A stretch of 64,000 nt of DNA from NCBI GenBank assembly GCA_937966555.1, contig CALCLY010000005.1, positions 1-64,000 of the forward strand, written 5' to 3'. Below, piece by piece: positions 16,690 to 25,538 of the stretch. The stretch comes from CALCLY01 sp900552775. Its GTDB lineage: Bacteria > Bacillota > Clostridia > UMGS1883 > UMGS1540. Made by a program: the position numbers and the translations under genes. The notes under the pieces are model-generated. The model did not search any database. It was not told where the DNA came from and was given only the letters and a program-made list of their open reading frames with translations. The first letter of the stretch is position 1; each line of letters starts with the position of its first letter.

Positions 16690-16890
16690 ATGAAAGTAAC
16701 AAAAAACACAATAATTGCGGATATTCTTGATTTTGACGCAGAGGTTGCTCCTTTCTTTTTTGAGATAGGCATGCATTGTCTCGGCTGTCCCGCTTCACGC
16801 GGCGAAAGCGTTGAAGAGGCTTGCGCCGTTCATGGCGTTGATCCCGAAGTTTTGGTTGACAAGCTTAATAAATATTTTGAATCAAAATAA
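16690..16890 (+). CDS. DUF1858 small redox protein
   Basis: 66 residues: a DUF1858 domain with a CxxC pair (HCLGCPASRGES) at residues ~30-33 on a short helical scaffold. Related proteins are called hybrid-cluster-associated redox-disulfide proteins. It may be a cytosolic thiol/disulfide partner; the exact role is unknown. ATG at 16690 follows CGGAGG; it has its own consensus promoter and a terminator at 16911-16958. Confidence 0.9.
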   Translation: MKVTKNTIIADILDFDAEVAPFFFEIGMHCLGCPASRGESVEEACAVHGVDPEVLVDKLNKYFESK

Positions 16891-16910
16891 TCGGCAATAT
16901 AAATCATTAA

Positions 16911-16958
16911 ATGGGCTGTGTCTAAAGTTAATTGACTTTAGCCACAGCCCATTTTTTT
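16911..16958. terminator. Intrinsic terminator (type B repeat family)
   Basis: An 18-base stem ATGGGCTGTG... (16911-16928) pairs with ...CACAGCCCAT (16935-16952), with a T-run to 16958. It serves the DUF1858 gene and, on the other strand, nagA. Core GGGCTGT...ACAGCCC recurs at 26858-26893 and 26950-26973. Confidence 0.85.
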
Positions 16959-16972
16959 CATCCCATTTAATA

Positions 16973-18094
16973 TTATTCAAAAACCGTTTTGCCGCCTACA
17001 ATTGTTTTGCAAAGTTCAAACTCTTTATCGAGCACTGTAAAATCAGCATCCGCTCCGACTTCTATTTTTCCTTTTCCTTCGGCATTTGCAACGCGCGCCG
17101 GATTTTCGCTTGCCATCTTAACGGCGTCTTCAGGTCTTACTCCCCATGAAATCACATTTTTAAAGCATGCATGAATATTTGTTGTGCTTCCGGCGAGATT
17201 GCCTGCCGCAACCGTGGCTTTGCCGTTTTTAACAAATATTTTCTGAAAACCGAGAGTATACTCACCGTCCGGCAATCCGGCAGGCGCCAGCGAGTCGCTT
17301 ATGAGCACCATATTGTCAACACCCTTTTCACGTATAGCAATCATTACAGCAGCCGGATGAACATGCAGTCCGTCGCAAATAATCTCCGCCGTAACATCAC
17401 TGTCAAATGCTGCTCCCACACAGCCCGGCATTCTGTGATGAAGCGGACTCATAGCATTATAAAGATGCGTTACATTGGTTGCCCCCCACGAAAAGGCTTT
17501 TTTAACCGTTTCATAATCCGCGTCCGTATGCGCAACCGAAGCTCTCACGCCGCGTGAAACAACATGTTTTATAAATTCTTCCGTATTATCATATTCGGGT
17601 GCAACACAAATCATTGAAAGCAGTCCGCAGCTTGCTTCAAGCATTTCATCAAACTCTTCCGTATCGGGTTTTCTCAAATATTTAAGCTCATGTGCTCCCC
17701 TGTGTTTTTCGGTAAAATACGGTCCCTCTATGTTTATGCCTATTATATTTGCTCCTTCTTGGCTCTCGTCACGCGTTTTAAGCACATTTTTTATTGCGGC
17801 AATAATATGCTCGCGGGACTCCGAAACCGTTGTCGGCACAAAAGAAGTTACGCCGTGGCTCACCATATAGCGGCGAATGCCTATAAGCTCGTTCATATCT
17901 GCATGCTGCATATCTCCGCCTGCCGCTCCGTGCGTATGTATATCTATAAATCCCGGAAGCAAATAATAAACTTTCATATCCGCATTTTTGTCGGTTCCTT
18001 CATGAAAAGCCGTGATTTTCCCGTCACTTACTTCAACCGTTCCGCTTTTAAATCCCTTTCCTTTTATGTATACTTTTTCACCGTAAATTAACAT
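16973..18094 (-). CDS. nagA: N-acetylglucosamine-6-phosphate deacetylase
   Basis: Hydrolyses GlcNAc-6-P to glucosamine-6-P and acetate in amino-sugar recycling. The 373 residues fit the amidohydrolase family: metal-binding HTHGAAGGD near residue 54, INIEGPYF (Glu ligand), SVAHTDA and HLYNAMSPLHHRMPG (His ligands), and DGLHVHP, LISDSLAPAG (catalytic Asp). AGAGGTGA precedes the ATG. It stands alone, without nagB nearby, and is divergent from spoIIP with only 45 bases between them. Confidence 0.96.
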   Translation of the reverse strand: MLIYGEKVYIKGKGFKSGTVEVSDGKITAFHEGTDKNADMKVYYLLPGFIDIHTHGAAGGDMQHADMNELIGIRRYMVSHGVTSFVPTTVSESREHIIAAIKNVLKTRDESQEGANIIGINIEGPYFTEKHRGAHELKYLRKPDTEEFDEMLEASCGLLSMICVAPEYDNTEEFIKHVVSRGVRASVAHTDADYETVKKAFSWGATNVTHLYNAMSPLHHRMPGCVGAAFDSDVTAEIICDGLHVHPAAVMIAIREKGVDNMVLISDSLAPAGLPDGEYTLGFQKIFVKNGKATVAAGNLAGSTTNIHACFKNVISWGVRPEDAVKMASENPARVANAEGKGKIEVGADADFTVLDKEFELCKTIVGGKTVFE

Positions 18095-18139
18095 AATCAG
18101 TCACCTCTGATAATAGAATAATGTTGGGAGGACAAGTTT

Positions 18140-19156
18140 ATGAAAAAAAACTCACTAATAAATATTTTAACGGCAGTTCTTTTCATCGCAGGTATATCTT
18201 ATGTATTCTTTGGCTCAAACGATAAACGCGAAAACCTTTTCAACCTGTCTGCAAATGCCTCTATAATGCTGCCTGAAAGTCAAAATAAGTTTCCTGCGGA
18301 AAAAGGTTCCAAAGCGGTATCATCCGTAATAGCGGAATATTCGGAAAATATATCCGAGCCGTCCGAAACCGAGTCACCGTCCCCGAATATTAATTATACA
18401 CCCAAAGCCCCCGTTTTGGCAAGTGATTCGGCACAAAAAACAGAAATAAAAAACGATACGGACTATTCGGTTGATGCAAGTGTACTCTTGTCTGAACCGG
18501 TGTATAAAAAAAGCGGCGATAAAACCGTTCTCATCATGCACACTCACACCTCGGAATCTTATGCCGATTCCGCCGCCGACTCCGGCGGTTCATACAGAAA
18601 CCAAAACGAAGAAACCAATATAATAAGCGTCGGGAATGTTATTGAGCAAATACTCACAGAACGCGGAATCGGAGTGATTCATGACAAAACATATCACGAT
18701 TACCCTTCGTATTCAGGCGCATATAAGCGTGCGCTCGAAACAATAAATAAAAATCTGGCAGAATACCCCACCGTAACTTTTGTTTTCGATGTACATCGCG
18801 ATGCAATGCAGGACGAATCGGGTCAATATATGAAAACTCAATATATAAAAGACGGAATCAAAAGTTCACAGGCACTGCTTGTTGTCGGCACGGACGCAAA
18901 CGGTCTGGAACATCCGAACTGGCGTGAAAATCTCAAATATGCACTGCGTATTCAGCAAAAAATGAATGAAAAATATCCGGGGCTGGCACGCCCGCTGCAC
19001 CTTCGAAAAGAACGCTTTAACGGTCATGCCTGCCCCGGCGAAATGATTATTGAAGTAGGTTCCAACGGCAACACTGCCGAAGAATCACGCATTGCCGCAA
19101 AATATATTGCAGACTGTATTGCCGATGTTATATCGGAAATCCCTGAAAACAGATAA
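18140..19156 (+). CDS. spoIIP: Stage II sporulation protein P (SpoIIP)
   Basis: Cell-wall amidase/endopeptidase that, with SpoIID and SpoIIM, thins septal peptidoglycan during engulfment. 338 residues: one N-terminal membrane anchor (~8-26), a low-complexity Ser/Pro/Glu linker, and a zinc amidase-like domain with MHTHTSESY, FDVHRDAM, and the C-terminal IIEVGSNGNT (Glu). GGGAGG lies upstream of the ATG. Its last 29 bases overlap the convergent XRE/S24 gene. It is the clearest sporulation gene in the window. Confidence 0.95.
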   Translation: MKKNSLINILTAVLFIAGISYVFFGSNDKRENLFNLSANASIMLPESQNKFPAEKGSKAVSSVIAEYSENISEPSETESPSPNINYTPKAPVLASDSAQKTEIKNDTDYSVDASVLLSEPVYKKSGDKTVLIMHTHTSESYADSAADSGGSYRNQNEETNIISVGNVIEQILTERGIGVIHDKTYHDYPSYSGAYKRALETINKNLAEYPTVTFVFDVHRDAMQDESGQYMKTQYIKDGIKSSQALLVVGTDANGLEHPNWRENLKYALRIQQKMNEKYPGLARPLHLRKERFNGHACPGEMIIEVGSNGNTAEESRIAAKYIADCIADVISEIPENR

Positions 19157-19763
19157 CCTTTCCGATTATTTTATATTTTTTATCTCCGGCGATGTATGTA
19201 ATATCCGGGTAGCCTCTGTCAGAGCTCAGCGTTACGAATTTGCCTTTTCTTAAAAATTTCCTGAAAAATACATCTTCTCCATCATGGCTTACGGCAGCAA
19301 TATCTCCGTTTGACAGTGCATTTGTAACCTCAACAAAAACGGTATCTCCCTTGCGTGCTCTGCCGCATCTTTGAAAGTCATCTTCAAGTAAAATTGCAAT
19401 AATATCGGAACCTTTTTGCAAATCGTACTGAAAAACAACACGGTCTATTATTTCAGACTCCCTTACAATCGCCTTTGCCGCGGTGCCCGCTCTCATCACG
19501 GGCACATAGTGGCACTGTCCTTTAATTCTGCCTATTATAGGCTCCGAAATTCCGACACTTTTGCCTGTTCCTCCCGTAATATACGAAGGCGTTACGCCGA
19601 AATAATCCGCAAGTTTCAAAATAGTTTCTTCATCCGGCTCGGCATATGCGGTCTCGAATTTCGTAATCGCCGAAACACTTATCCCAAGTTCATATGCAAG
19701 CTGTTCCCTTTCCATATTTTTTCTTAATCTTAATCCGGTTAAAGTTTCGCTTATTACAGACAC
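19128..19763 (-). CDS. XRE-type regulator with LexA/S24-like C-terminal domain lacking the catalytic serine
   Basis: 211 residues: an N-terminal HTH (~8-62; REQLAYELGISVSAITKFE), then a LexA/CI-like S24 fold (~115-205; RRGDTVF-type turn RKGDTVFVEV, FFRKF lysine position). In self-cleaving relatives the nucleophile sits in a GDSM motif; here the matching stretch is LEDDFQRCG, so no Ser is available and self-cleavage is unlikely. The start is GTG at 19763 with AAAGGAG. It follows the MazF-like toxin gene by 16 bases and may regulate the module. Confidence 0.8.
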   Translation of the reverse strand: MSVISETLTGLRLRKNMEREQLAYELGISVSAITKFETAYAEPDEETILKLADYFGVTPSYITGGTGKSVGISEPIIGRIKGQCHYVPVMRAGTAAKAIVRESEIIDRVVFQYDLQKGSDIIAILLEDDFQRCGRARKGDTVFVEVTNALSNGDIAAVSHDGEDVFFRKFLRKGKFVTLSSDRGYPDITYIAGDKKYKIIGKVICFQGFPI

Positions 19764-19779
19764 ACCTTATTCTCCTTTG

Positions 19780-20124
19780 CTAAAACAGCCCAAAGCTTAT
19801 GCTTATGGCTTCATTGACTTTATTCATAAGTTCATCATCAAGTCTGCCTATTTTTTCTTTAAGGCGCTTTTTATCTATCGTACGAACCTGCTCAAGCAAT
19901 ATAACGGAATCTTTCGACAAGCCGTACATCTGCGCATTAACTTCAATATGCGTCGGAAGTTTAGCCTTATTTATCTGGCTTGTTATTGCGGCTGCAATAA
20001 CTGTCGGACTGTATTTGTTTCCGACATCGTTCTGCACAACAAGAACAGGCCTTATTCCGCCTTGCTCAGAGCCTATTACGGGACTTAAATCCGCGTAATA
20101 AATATCGCCTCTTTTTACAATCAT
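19780..20124 (-). CDS. MazF/EndoA-family mRNA interferase toxin
   Basis: 114 residues. MazF-family proteins are ribosome-independent, sequence-specific endoribonucleases. The typical order of motifs is complete: RGDIYYADLSPVIGSEQGG, RPVLVVQND (active Arg), VIAAAITSQ (active Thr/Ser), and LLEQVRTIDKKRL. It closely resembles chromosomal EndoA/NdoA of Bacillus and Clostridia. It overlaps the antitoxin gene by four bases (ATGA). Confidence 0.95.
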   Translation of the reverse strand: MIVKRGDIYYADLSPVIGSEQGGIRPVLVVQNDVGNKYSPTVIAAAITSQINKAKLPTHIEVNAQMYGLSKDSVILLEQVRTIDKKRLKEKIGRLDDELMNKVNEAISISFGLF

Positions 20125-20399
20125 TGCTTACACTCCGATAATATTTCCTCATAAATTATAAGCGCCTCGTTATCCGCCGCAAGGCCGCTTTCAGCTATTT
20201 CAGAATTTATATCGCCCATGTCGGTGTAGCCCTTCTCCATCATCTTCAGAATAAGCGAACGCTTTTTCTCTTTGAGATACACCCCGAGAGCCAGCCTTAC
20301 AAACTCGCTTCTCGAGACGTTGTCTCTTGCTGCTGCCTCGTCTATTTCCGAAAGTAATGAAGACGGCATACTTATAAGTATTCTTTTTTGTTCACTCAC
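20121..20399 (-). CDS. Ribbon-helix-helix antitoxin of the EndoA-type toxin
   Basis: 92 residues: an N-terminal RHH DNA-binding domain (KRILISMPSSLLSEIDEAA) and a C-terminal acidic toxin-binding tail. It represses the module and neutralizes the MazF-like toxin. I chose GTG at 20399 with GAGAGGGTGG five bases upstream; an ATG at 20429 sits on the predicted transcription start and is unlikely. It is four bases overlapped with the toxin, and the LexA-like regulator follows. Confidence 0.9.
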   Translation of the reverse strand: MSEQKRILISMPSSLLSEIDEAAARDNVSRSEFVRLALGVYLKEKKRSLILKMMEKGYTDMGDINSEIAESGLAADNEALIIYEEILSECKQ

Positions 20400-20435
20400 T
20401 TTTGCCACCCTCTCAGATATACGATTCATATATAA

Positions 20436-20465
20436 ATTATATATCCGTTAAGGTATAAAAGTCAA
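20436..20465 (-). promoter_or_regulatory. Promoter of the toxin-antitoxin operon
   Basis: Minus strand TTGACT at 20465-20460, 18-base spacer and TATAAT at 20441-20436, which puts the transcript start near 20430 and supports the GTG at 20399 as the antitoxin start. Confidence 0.7.
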
Positions 20466-20544
20466 GAGTATTTCTCTGCCACGGGCGGCGGTATTTATAT
20501 TTTGCACATAAAACAGGAAATAAATACACAGAGCCGCCAATTTT

Positions 20545-21996
20545 TCAATTTTTTTCAAACAACGAAAAAGCGTCCGGTATATTATCTGCCAAGGAAGCAG
20601 CCGTAACCGAAGCTTTACCAAGCTTTGCAGCCGCAAAATCTCCGGCAGCGCCGTGCAAAAACACAGCCGTTTTTGCACTTTCGAGCGCGCTCAGCCTCGG
20701 CGCCAGACCTGCCGTCATACCTGCCAGTACATCCCCGCTTCCTCCGGTTGCCATGCCTTCATTCCCTGTACTGTTAATATATGCTTTTCCGCCCGGCGCG
20801 GCTACAACGGTGAAAGCCGTTTTAAGCACAAGAATAACATTGTATTTTTTCGCAAAATCCACTGCAAGCTCAATTCTGCGGCAAAGAACTTCTTCAACAG
20901 CTATGCCTGTCAGCCTCGAAAATTCCTTCGGATGCGGCGTAATAATTATATCGCAGGTATGCCTGTTCAGCATTCCCGTATCATCTGCCAAAGCATTTAT
21001 TGCATCCGCATCAATCACAAGTTTTCCGCGGCAATTTTTTATTGCCCTTTGAAGCGTTCTCTGCGTTTTCAGCGAATTACCCATACCGTTTCCTATTAAA
21101 ACACTGTCATAATTTTCAAAATCAACGGAATCAATATCTTTATACATTGCACATGTAAGGCGCGACATAAGCGGAAGCGCCATATCGTGCGGAGCTGCAA
21201 CGGTTACCGTTCCCGTTCCGCAAAGCTGTGCCGCATACGCCGCAAGACACGGTGCTCCGAGCATTCCGAGAGATCCGCCCGCAACAAGTGTTTTTCCCAT
21301 TGTACCTTTATTTGCTCCGCGTGAAAGAATCGGTAAAACAATATCGTTTTTATCTACAAGATTAATATCAGTGTTAACGGTATCATTGGGAACAGATATT
21401 CCGCAAACTTTCACGTCACCGGTAAAATCAGCAGAAAGCGGAGAATATAACCCTCTTTTTGCATATCCAAAAGTTACTGTTTTATCGGCTTTTACGGAAT
21501 TTTTGTCCGCTTCCCCCGTATCCGAATTTACCCCCAAGGGCACATCTGCCGAAATAACATATCCATCGGCGCGGTTTATTGTGTTTGCCGCCGCTTTATA
21601 TTTTCCGGCAAGTTCTCCGTGAAATCCGGTACCGCATATGCATTCCGCTATAACATCGGCATTGAGAATTTCCGCTTCCGAAAACTCTGTATGCAACACC
21701 CCGAGAGAACACATAATCTTATAATTTTGCAGCGCCGCGCCGCGGTAATCACCTTCGTCCGCAAGCTCAAGCACAGCTGTGTTGATTCCGGCAGCAAAGA
21801 GAAGCCTTGCAAGTGCAAAACCGTCTCCGGCATTTTGACCTTTTCCCGTCACAACCGCCACACGGGACGGGTTTTGCTTTATAATTTCATTAAACAATGC
21901 CATTGCGGCATTTTCCATGAGAATCTGCTCCGAAAGCCCGGCCTCAGCAAGCTTTCTCTCGGCAAATCTCATTTCTTTTGCTGTAACAAGCTTCAT
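20545..21996 (-). CDS. nnr: Bifunctional NAD(P)H-hydrate epimerase/dehydratase
   Basis: Repairs damaged NADHX/NADPHX. 483 residues: the N-terminal YjeF epimerase domain (~1-205; GKGQNAGDGFALARLL, DVPLGVNSDTG) and the C-terminal ADP-dependent dehydratase domain (~220-483; GGSLGMLGAP, SVLIGNGMGNS, ITPHPKEFSRLTG, TGGSGDVLAGM). GAGAGG precedes the ATG. Upstream, 12 bases away, is the DUF6106-like gene. In many Firmicutes nnr sits close to the ndoAI-ndoA toxin locus, as it does here. Confidence 0.96.
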   Translation of the reverse strand: MKLVTAKEMRFAERKLAEAGLSEQILMENAAMALFNEIIKQNPSRVAVVTGKGQNAGDGFALARLLFAAGINTAVLELADEGDYRGAALQNYKIMCSLGVLHTEFSEAEILNADVIAECICGTGFHGELAGKYKAAANTINRADGYVISADVPLGVNSDTGEADKNSVKADKTVTFGYAKRGLYSPLSADFTGDVKVCGISVPNDTVNTDINLVDKNDIVLPILSRGANKGTMGKTLVAGGSLGMLGAPCLAAYAAQLCGTGTVTVAAPHDMALPLMSRLTCAMYKDIDSVDFENYDSVLIGNGMGNSLKTQRTLQRAIKNCRGKLVIDADAINALADDTGMLNRHTCDIIITPHPKEFSRLTGIAVEEVLCRRIELAVDFAKKYNVILVLKTAFTVVAAPGGKAYINSTGNEGMATGGSGDVLAGMTAGLAPRLSALESAKTAVFLHGAAGDFAAAKLGKASVTAASLADNIPDAFSLFEKN

Positions 21997-22008
21997 AAAG
22001 ATAACCTC

Positions 22009-22539
22009 TCAATTCAAAAAAGTGCTGTCGGGACGAAACTTTTTTAAAGTGTCAAGCATTTTTTCACTCGGATTGTAAAAAAGAACTCCCTTTGCGCCGT
22101 CTTTTCTGTATACAGAAAAATATGTATTTTCATCTTTCAAAGAAGATGACGCGTCAACCGAGGGCAGCTTATCATATTCTTCCGTAAACATGCCTCCTTT
22201 TAAAGGTGCTGTTATTTCAAAAGTTCTGACGCTTACGTTTAATATGCGCTTTCTGCTTTTTCTGTTTGTGATTTTGTCAACGTCCAAATCACTTCCCGTG
22301 ACGGAATACTCAAATTCAATATTAGATCTTTTTATAAGCTTTACAGCTCCCCACCATACAAGAGCTATGAGCGGAAACATAAGATTAGGCAAGCCGGGTA
22401 TGCCACGCTCAATCATTGCCGTACCAAGTCCCAGAACATAATACGAAACTATCAGCGCAAGCAAAATTACTATAATCGTCATTGCTGCATCACGCCCGCT
22501 TTTTTTCTTTTTAACCATGTATTCGCAATAAGAATCCAC
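22009..22539 (-). CDS. Conserved membrane protein (DUF6106-like)
   Basis: 176 residues: two membrane helices (~20-42 and ~50-70) followed by a ~100-residue soluble, PH-like or beta-rich domain (NIEFEYSVTGSDLDVDKI, SRKRILNVSVRTFE, GVLFYNPSEKMLDTLKKF). The N-terminal MDSYCEYMVKKKKSGRD resembles DUF6106 proteins of Clostridia, which have no known function. The start is GTG with GGAGG. It lies 12 bases before nnr and may share its transcript. Confidence 0.7.
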   Translation of the reverse strand: MDSYCEYMVKKKKSGRDAAMTIIVILLALIVSYYVLGLGTAMIERGIPGLPNLMFPLIALVWWGAVKLIKRSNIEFEYSVTGSDLDVDKITNRKSRKRILNVSVRTFEITAPLKGGMFTEEYDKLPSVDASSSLKDENTYFSVYRKDGAKGVLFYNPSEKMLDTLKKFRPDSTFLN

Positions 22540-22583
22540 AAAAAAACCTCCGTTTCACAATTTGCGGCGGCAAAAGCCTGCCT

Positions 22584-23555
22584 TTAGATAAAAAATTTAA
22601 TCATCACAAAAAGATATGCCGCATATACGCTGAGCAAAGCAACGCCTTGCCACCGCATAAGCTTTTTGCAAATGAGCATCGGAATTATCGCAATTGCTGC
22701 CGTCAAAAGACAGACAGGCATATCGAGTATAATCGACTGTGCGGCAGCGGGCAGTGCCTCTCCCGAAACAAATCCGCAAAGCGGCACAATGAGCGTTGTA
22801 TCTATTATATTGGCTCCGATTATATTACCTACCGACAGCGCTCCGTGTTTTTTAGACACTGCCGTAATGGTAGTTACAAGTTCCGGAAGGGATGTTCCTA
22901 TCGCAATAAGCGTTACACCGACAACCGCTTCGGGAATTCCGAGACGGATCGCAAGAATCTGACCGTTGTCAACCAGAAGTCTTGCTCCCACAACGATTCC
23001 TGCCGTTCCGAGCAAAAATTTTATAACATTAATCCAAATTTCTTTTCCTTCCGGCTTTTCCGTATCACTTTCAATCATATCTCTTTTGGCGGAACGAATA
23101 TTTTCTATCACAAAAACAATAAATATTGCTAAAAGCAAAATGCTTCCGAGTATCGAAAGGCTTCCTTTTAAGCTGAAAATATATATACATGCCGCCGCGA
23201 GCACCATAAGTATTCCTTTTAACAAATAATCGCTTCTTTTTATTGCAAAAGGACTGAACAAAGCGCAGATACTGAGTATAAGCCCGATGTTCGCGGTAAC
23301 AGATCCTATTGCGTTGCCTATGGCTATATCGGCGCTTCCCGAAAGAGCCGCAAAAACCGAAACTATTATCTCTGGCAATGTTGTTGCAAGGCTCACAACC
23401 GTAGCGCCGACTATTACTTTCGGTATACCTGAAACCTCCGCAATCCACGCGGCCGCATCAACAAACACGTCTCCGCCTTTGATTATAAGAGCTATACCGA
23501 TAAGAAATAAAACGATAACCAATACCAAATTCATATAAAAACTCCAATCTGTCAT
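22584..23555 (-). CDS. CaCA-family calcium/sodium antiporter
   Basis: 323 residues with about ten membrane helices in two inverted halves. Each half has the alpha repeat that forms the ion path: ATTLPEIIVSVFAA with GNAIGSVTANIGL, and GTSLPELVTTITA with GNIIGANIIDT. The family (YrbG-like) exchanges Ca2+ for Na+ or H+ at the cytoplasmic membrane. The central loop is short, as in bacterial members. The ribosome site is weak; ATG at 23555 or an internal ATG (MNLVL) are both possible. Confidence 0.92.
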   Translation of the reverse strand: MTDWSFYMNLVLVIVLFLIGIALIIKGGDVFVDAAAWIAEVSGIPKVIVGATVVSLATTLPEIIVSVFAALSGSADIAIGNAIGSVTANIGLILSICALFSPFAIKRSDYLLKGILMVLAAACIYIFSLKGSLSILGSILLLAIFIVFVIENIRSAKRDMIESDTEKPEGKEIWINVIKFLLGTAGIVVGARLLVDNGQILAIRLGIPEAVVGVTLIAIGTSLPELVTTITAVSKKHGALSVGNIIGANIIDTTLIVPLCGFVSGEALPAAAQSIILDMPVCLLTAAIAIIPMLICKKLMRWQGVALLSVYAAYLFVMIKFFI

Positions 23556-23592
23556 CAAAATAACGCCTATATAATTATGATATTATAGTTAC

Positions 23593-23631
23593 AAGAAACC
23601 GTCGTAAACGTCAGTATTACGGCGGTTTCTT
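23593..23631 (-). terminator. Terminator after iscU
   Basis: 15-base stem AAGAAACCG.CGTAA (23593-23607) with TTACGGCGGTTTCTT (23617-23631), one mismatch and a 9-base loop. It lies 20 bases beyond the iscU stop, but has only a short T-rich tail. Confidence 0.6.
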
Positions 23632-23650
23632 ATCTTTACTTGTGTTTGTA

Positions 23651-24103
23651 TTATTTACTTTCCTCATCGTGCTCGTGGTTGTGCGCACCGCACGAACCGC
23701 AGCATCCGCTGCATTTTTTCTCCGGCAAGGGACGGCCGTTTTTCTTGCAATAATCGGACAAAGCCGCATAAATTGCCTCTTCGGCAAGTACGGAGCAATG
23801 TATTTTCTGCGGCGGAAGTCCGCCCAAAGCCTCTACAACAGCTTTGTTTGTAAGCTCCATCGCTTCGTCTATACTTTTTCCTTTAACAAGCTCCGTTGCC
23901 ATACTGCTCGTTGCTATAGCAGAACCGCAGCCGAACGTTTTAAACTTTATATCAACAATTATGTCGTCTTTTATTTTGAGATACATTTTCATTATATCTC
24001 CGCACTTTGCATTGCCGACTTCACCTACGCCATCTGCATTTTCTATTTCGCCTACATTTCTCGGATGCATGAAATGATCCATTACTTTCTCTGTGTATAC
24101 CAT
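23651..24103 (-). CDS. Fe-S cluster scaffold protein, IscU/NifU-N type
   Basis: 150 residues. The scaffold on which [2Fe-2S] or [4Fe-4S] clusters are built from IscS sulfur. Three ligand cysteines are present: NAKCGD, FGCGSA and IHCSVLA. The C-terminal extension KKCSGCCGSCGAHNHEHDEE adds four Cys and three His, unlike E. coli IscU, and may bind a metal. AAAAGGAG precedes the ATG, and the cysteine desulfurase ends six bases upstream. Confidence 0.95.
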   Translation of the reverse strand: MVYTEKVMDHFMHPRNVGEIENADGVGEVGNAKCGDIMKMYLKIKDDIIVDIKFKTFGCGSAIATSSMATELVKGKSIDEAMELTNKAVVEALGGLPPQKIHCSVLAEEAIYAALSDYCKKNGRPLPEKKCSGCCGSCGAHNHEHDEESK

Positions 24104-24109
24104 AAAAAT

Positions 24110-25285
24110 CTACTCCTTTTCTACATTCTCGTAAAGCGGCGACATTTCTCTGAGTCTTTGAACGATTCCCGGAAGAACCTCAAGAAGCTTGTCCGCCTCT
24201 TCCTCTGTATTTTCGTCACCTATACTAATTCTGAGTGAACCGTGCGCTATTTCGTGCGGCAAACCCGTCGCCAAAAGAACATGTGAAGGATCAAGAGAAT
24301 CCGAAGCACACGCCGAACCGCTTGATACCGCAATTCCGTTTATGTCAAGCCACAAAAGAAGCGACTCGCCCTCTATATATTTAAAAGAAAAATTAACATT
24401 GCCCGGCAATCTGTTTTGCGGATGACCGTTAAGGTTTACATACGGAATAGTTTCCGTAATTCCTTTTATGATTTTATCTCTTATTGCCGTAACTCTTGCG
24501 GTTTTCTCTTCCATTGTCGAAACAGCAATTTCCAGAGCCTTTGCAAGCCCGACAATATAAGCCGTGTTTTCCGTGCCGGCACGTCTGCCTTTTTCCTGCA
24601 TTCCTCCGTGAATAAGATTTTCGGGCCGTATACCGGTTCTCACATAAAGAGCGCCGATCCCCTTCGGTGCATGAAACTTATGTCCTGAAAGGCTGAGCAT
24701 ATCCACGCCGAGTTTTTTAACATCTATCGGAACAGCGCCCACCGCCTGAACCGCATCCGTGTGGAAAAGCGCTCCGGCTTCGTGAGCAATTTTGCAAAGT
24801 TCCTCGATAGGTTCTATTGTGCCTATTTCATTGTTTGCATACATAACCGAAACGAGCGCCGTTTTATCATCAACTGCTTCGCGCAGTGCATCCGCACTTA
24901 CCGTGCCGTATTCGTCAACAGGCAGATATACAACCTCAAATCCGTTTTTCTCCAAAAATTTGCACGTATTTATAACCGCATGATGCTCTATCTGAGATGT
25001 TATAATCTTGTTTTTTCCTCTTGACTTATATGCCTGAGCAATACCTTTTATCGCCCAGTTATCCGCCTCGCTTCCGCAGGACGTAAAAAATATCTCCGTA
25101 TCTTTGCAGCCCAAACAACCTGCTATGGTCTTTCGTGCCTTTGCAACTTCTTCACCCGCTTCTCTTCCCTTTGAATAGAATATAGAAGACGGATTCCCGT
25201 AGCAGTCTTTAAAAAATGGAAGCATTGCCTCCAGCACTTCAGGTTTTACGGCCGTTGTTGCCGCATTGTCAAAGTATATCACCAT
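24110..25285 (-). CDS. Cysteine desulfurase, NifS/IscS type
   Basis: 391 residues, PLP enzyme producing persulfide sulfur from cysteine for Fe-S clusters and tRNA thiolation. Features: MVIYFDNAATT N terminus, FTSCGSEADNWAIKG, SLSGHKFHAPKGIGALY (PLP lysine), and the mobile loop VSSGSACAS with the active Cys. AGAGGTGA precedes the ATG. It is operonic with iscU and driven by a promoter at 25304-25332. Confidence 0.96.
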   Translation of the reverse strand: MVIYFDNAATTAVKPEVLEAMLPFFKDCYGNPSSIFYSKGREAGEEVAKARKTIAGCLGCKDTEIFFTSCGSEADNWAIKGIAQAYKSRGKNKIITSQIEHHAVINTCKFLEKNGFEVVYLPVDEYGTVSADALREAVDDKTALVSVMYANNEIGTIEPIEELCKIAHEAGALFHTDAVQAVGAVPIDVKKLGVDMLSLSGHKFHAPKGIGALYVRTGIRPENLIHGGMQEKGRRAGTENTAYIVGLAKALEIAVSTMEEKTARVTAIRDKIIKGITETIPYVNLNGHPQNRLPGNVNFSFKYIEGESLLLWLDINGIAVSSGSACASDSLDPSHVLLATGLPHEIAHGSLRISIGDENTEEEADKLLEVLPGIVQRLREMSPLYENVEKE

Positions 25286-25303
25286 TTATCACCTCTACAG
25301 GTT

Positions 25304-25332
25304 ATTATACACCACTTTTATCAATAATTCAA
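25304..25332 (-). promoter_or_regulatory. Promoter of the iscS-iscU operon
   Basis: Minus strand TTGAAT at 25332-25327, 17-base spacer, TATAAT at 25309-25304. No IscR gene or site is recognizable nearby. Confidence 0.65.
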
Positions 25333-25489
25333 TATATTACTCAAAATTTGTTTTAACCGTTTTTTAACAAATTTATGAAGCTTTTTTTTTAAAATTTGTT
25401 AATGCTTGATATTTTTTTATCAAAGTTATTATTTTGTTATAAAGAATTGTGTTTCGGAAAAAACTTTTATATTTTTTAGAAAAAAACTA

Positions 25490-25518
25490 TTGACTTTTTT
25501 TGACCCATATGTTAAAAT
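25490..25518 (+). promoter_or_regulatory. Promoter of tRNA-Trp
   Basis: TTGACT at 25490-25495, 17-base spacer, TAAAAT at 25513-25518, 20 bases before the mature tRNA. Confidence 0.55.
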
Positions 25519-25538
25519 ATTATTTGTTCGTTTCATAT

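Noticed and set aside
25333..25489. Gene in the AT-rich gap before tRNA-Trp
   Set aside because: Only A/T-rich runs with frequent stops and no ribosome sites.
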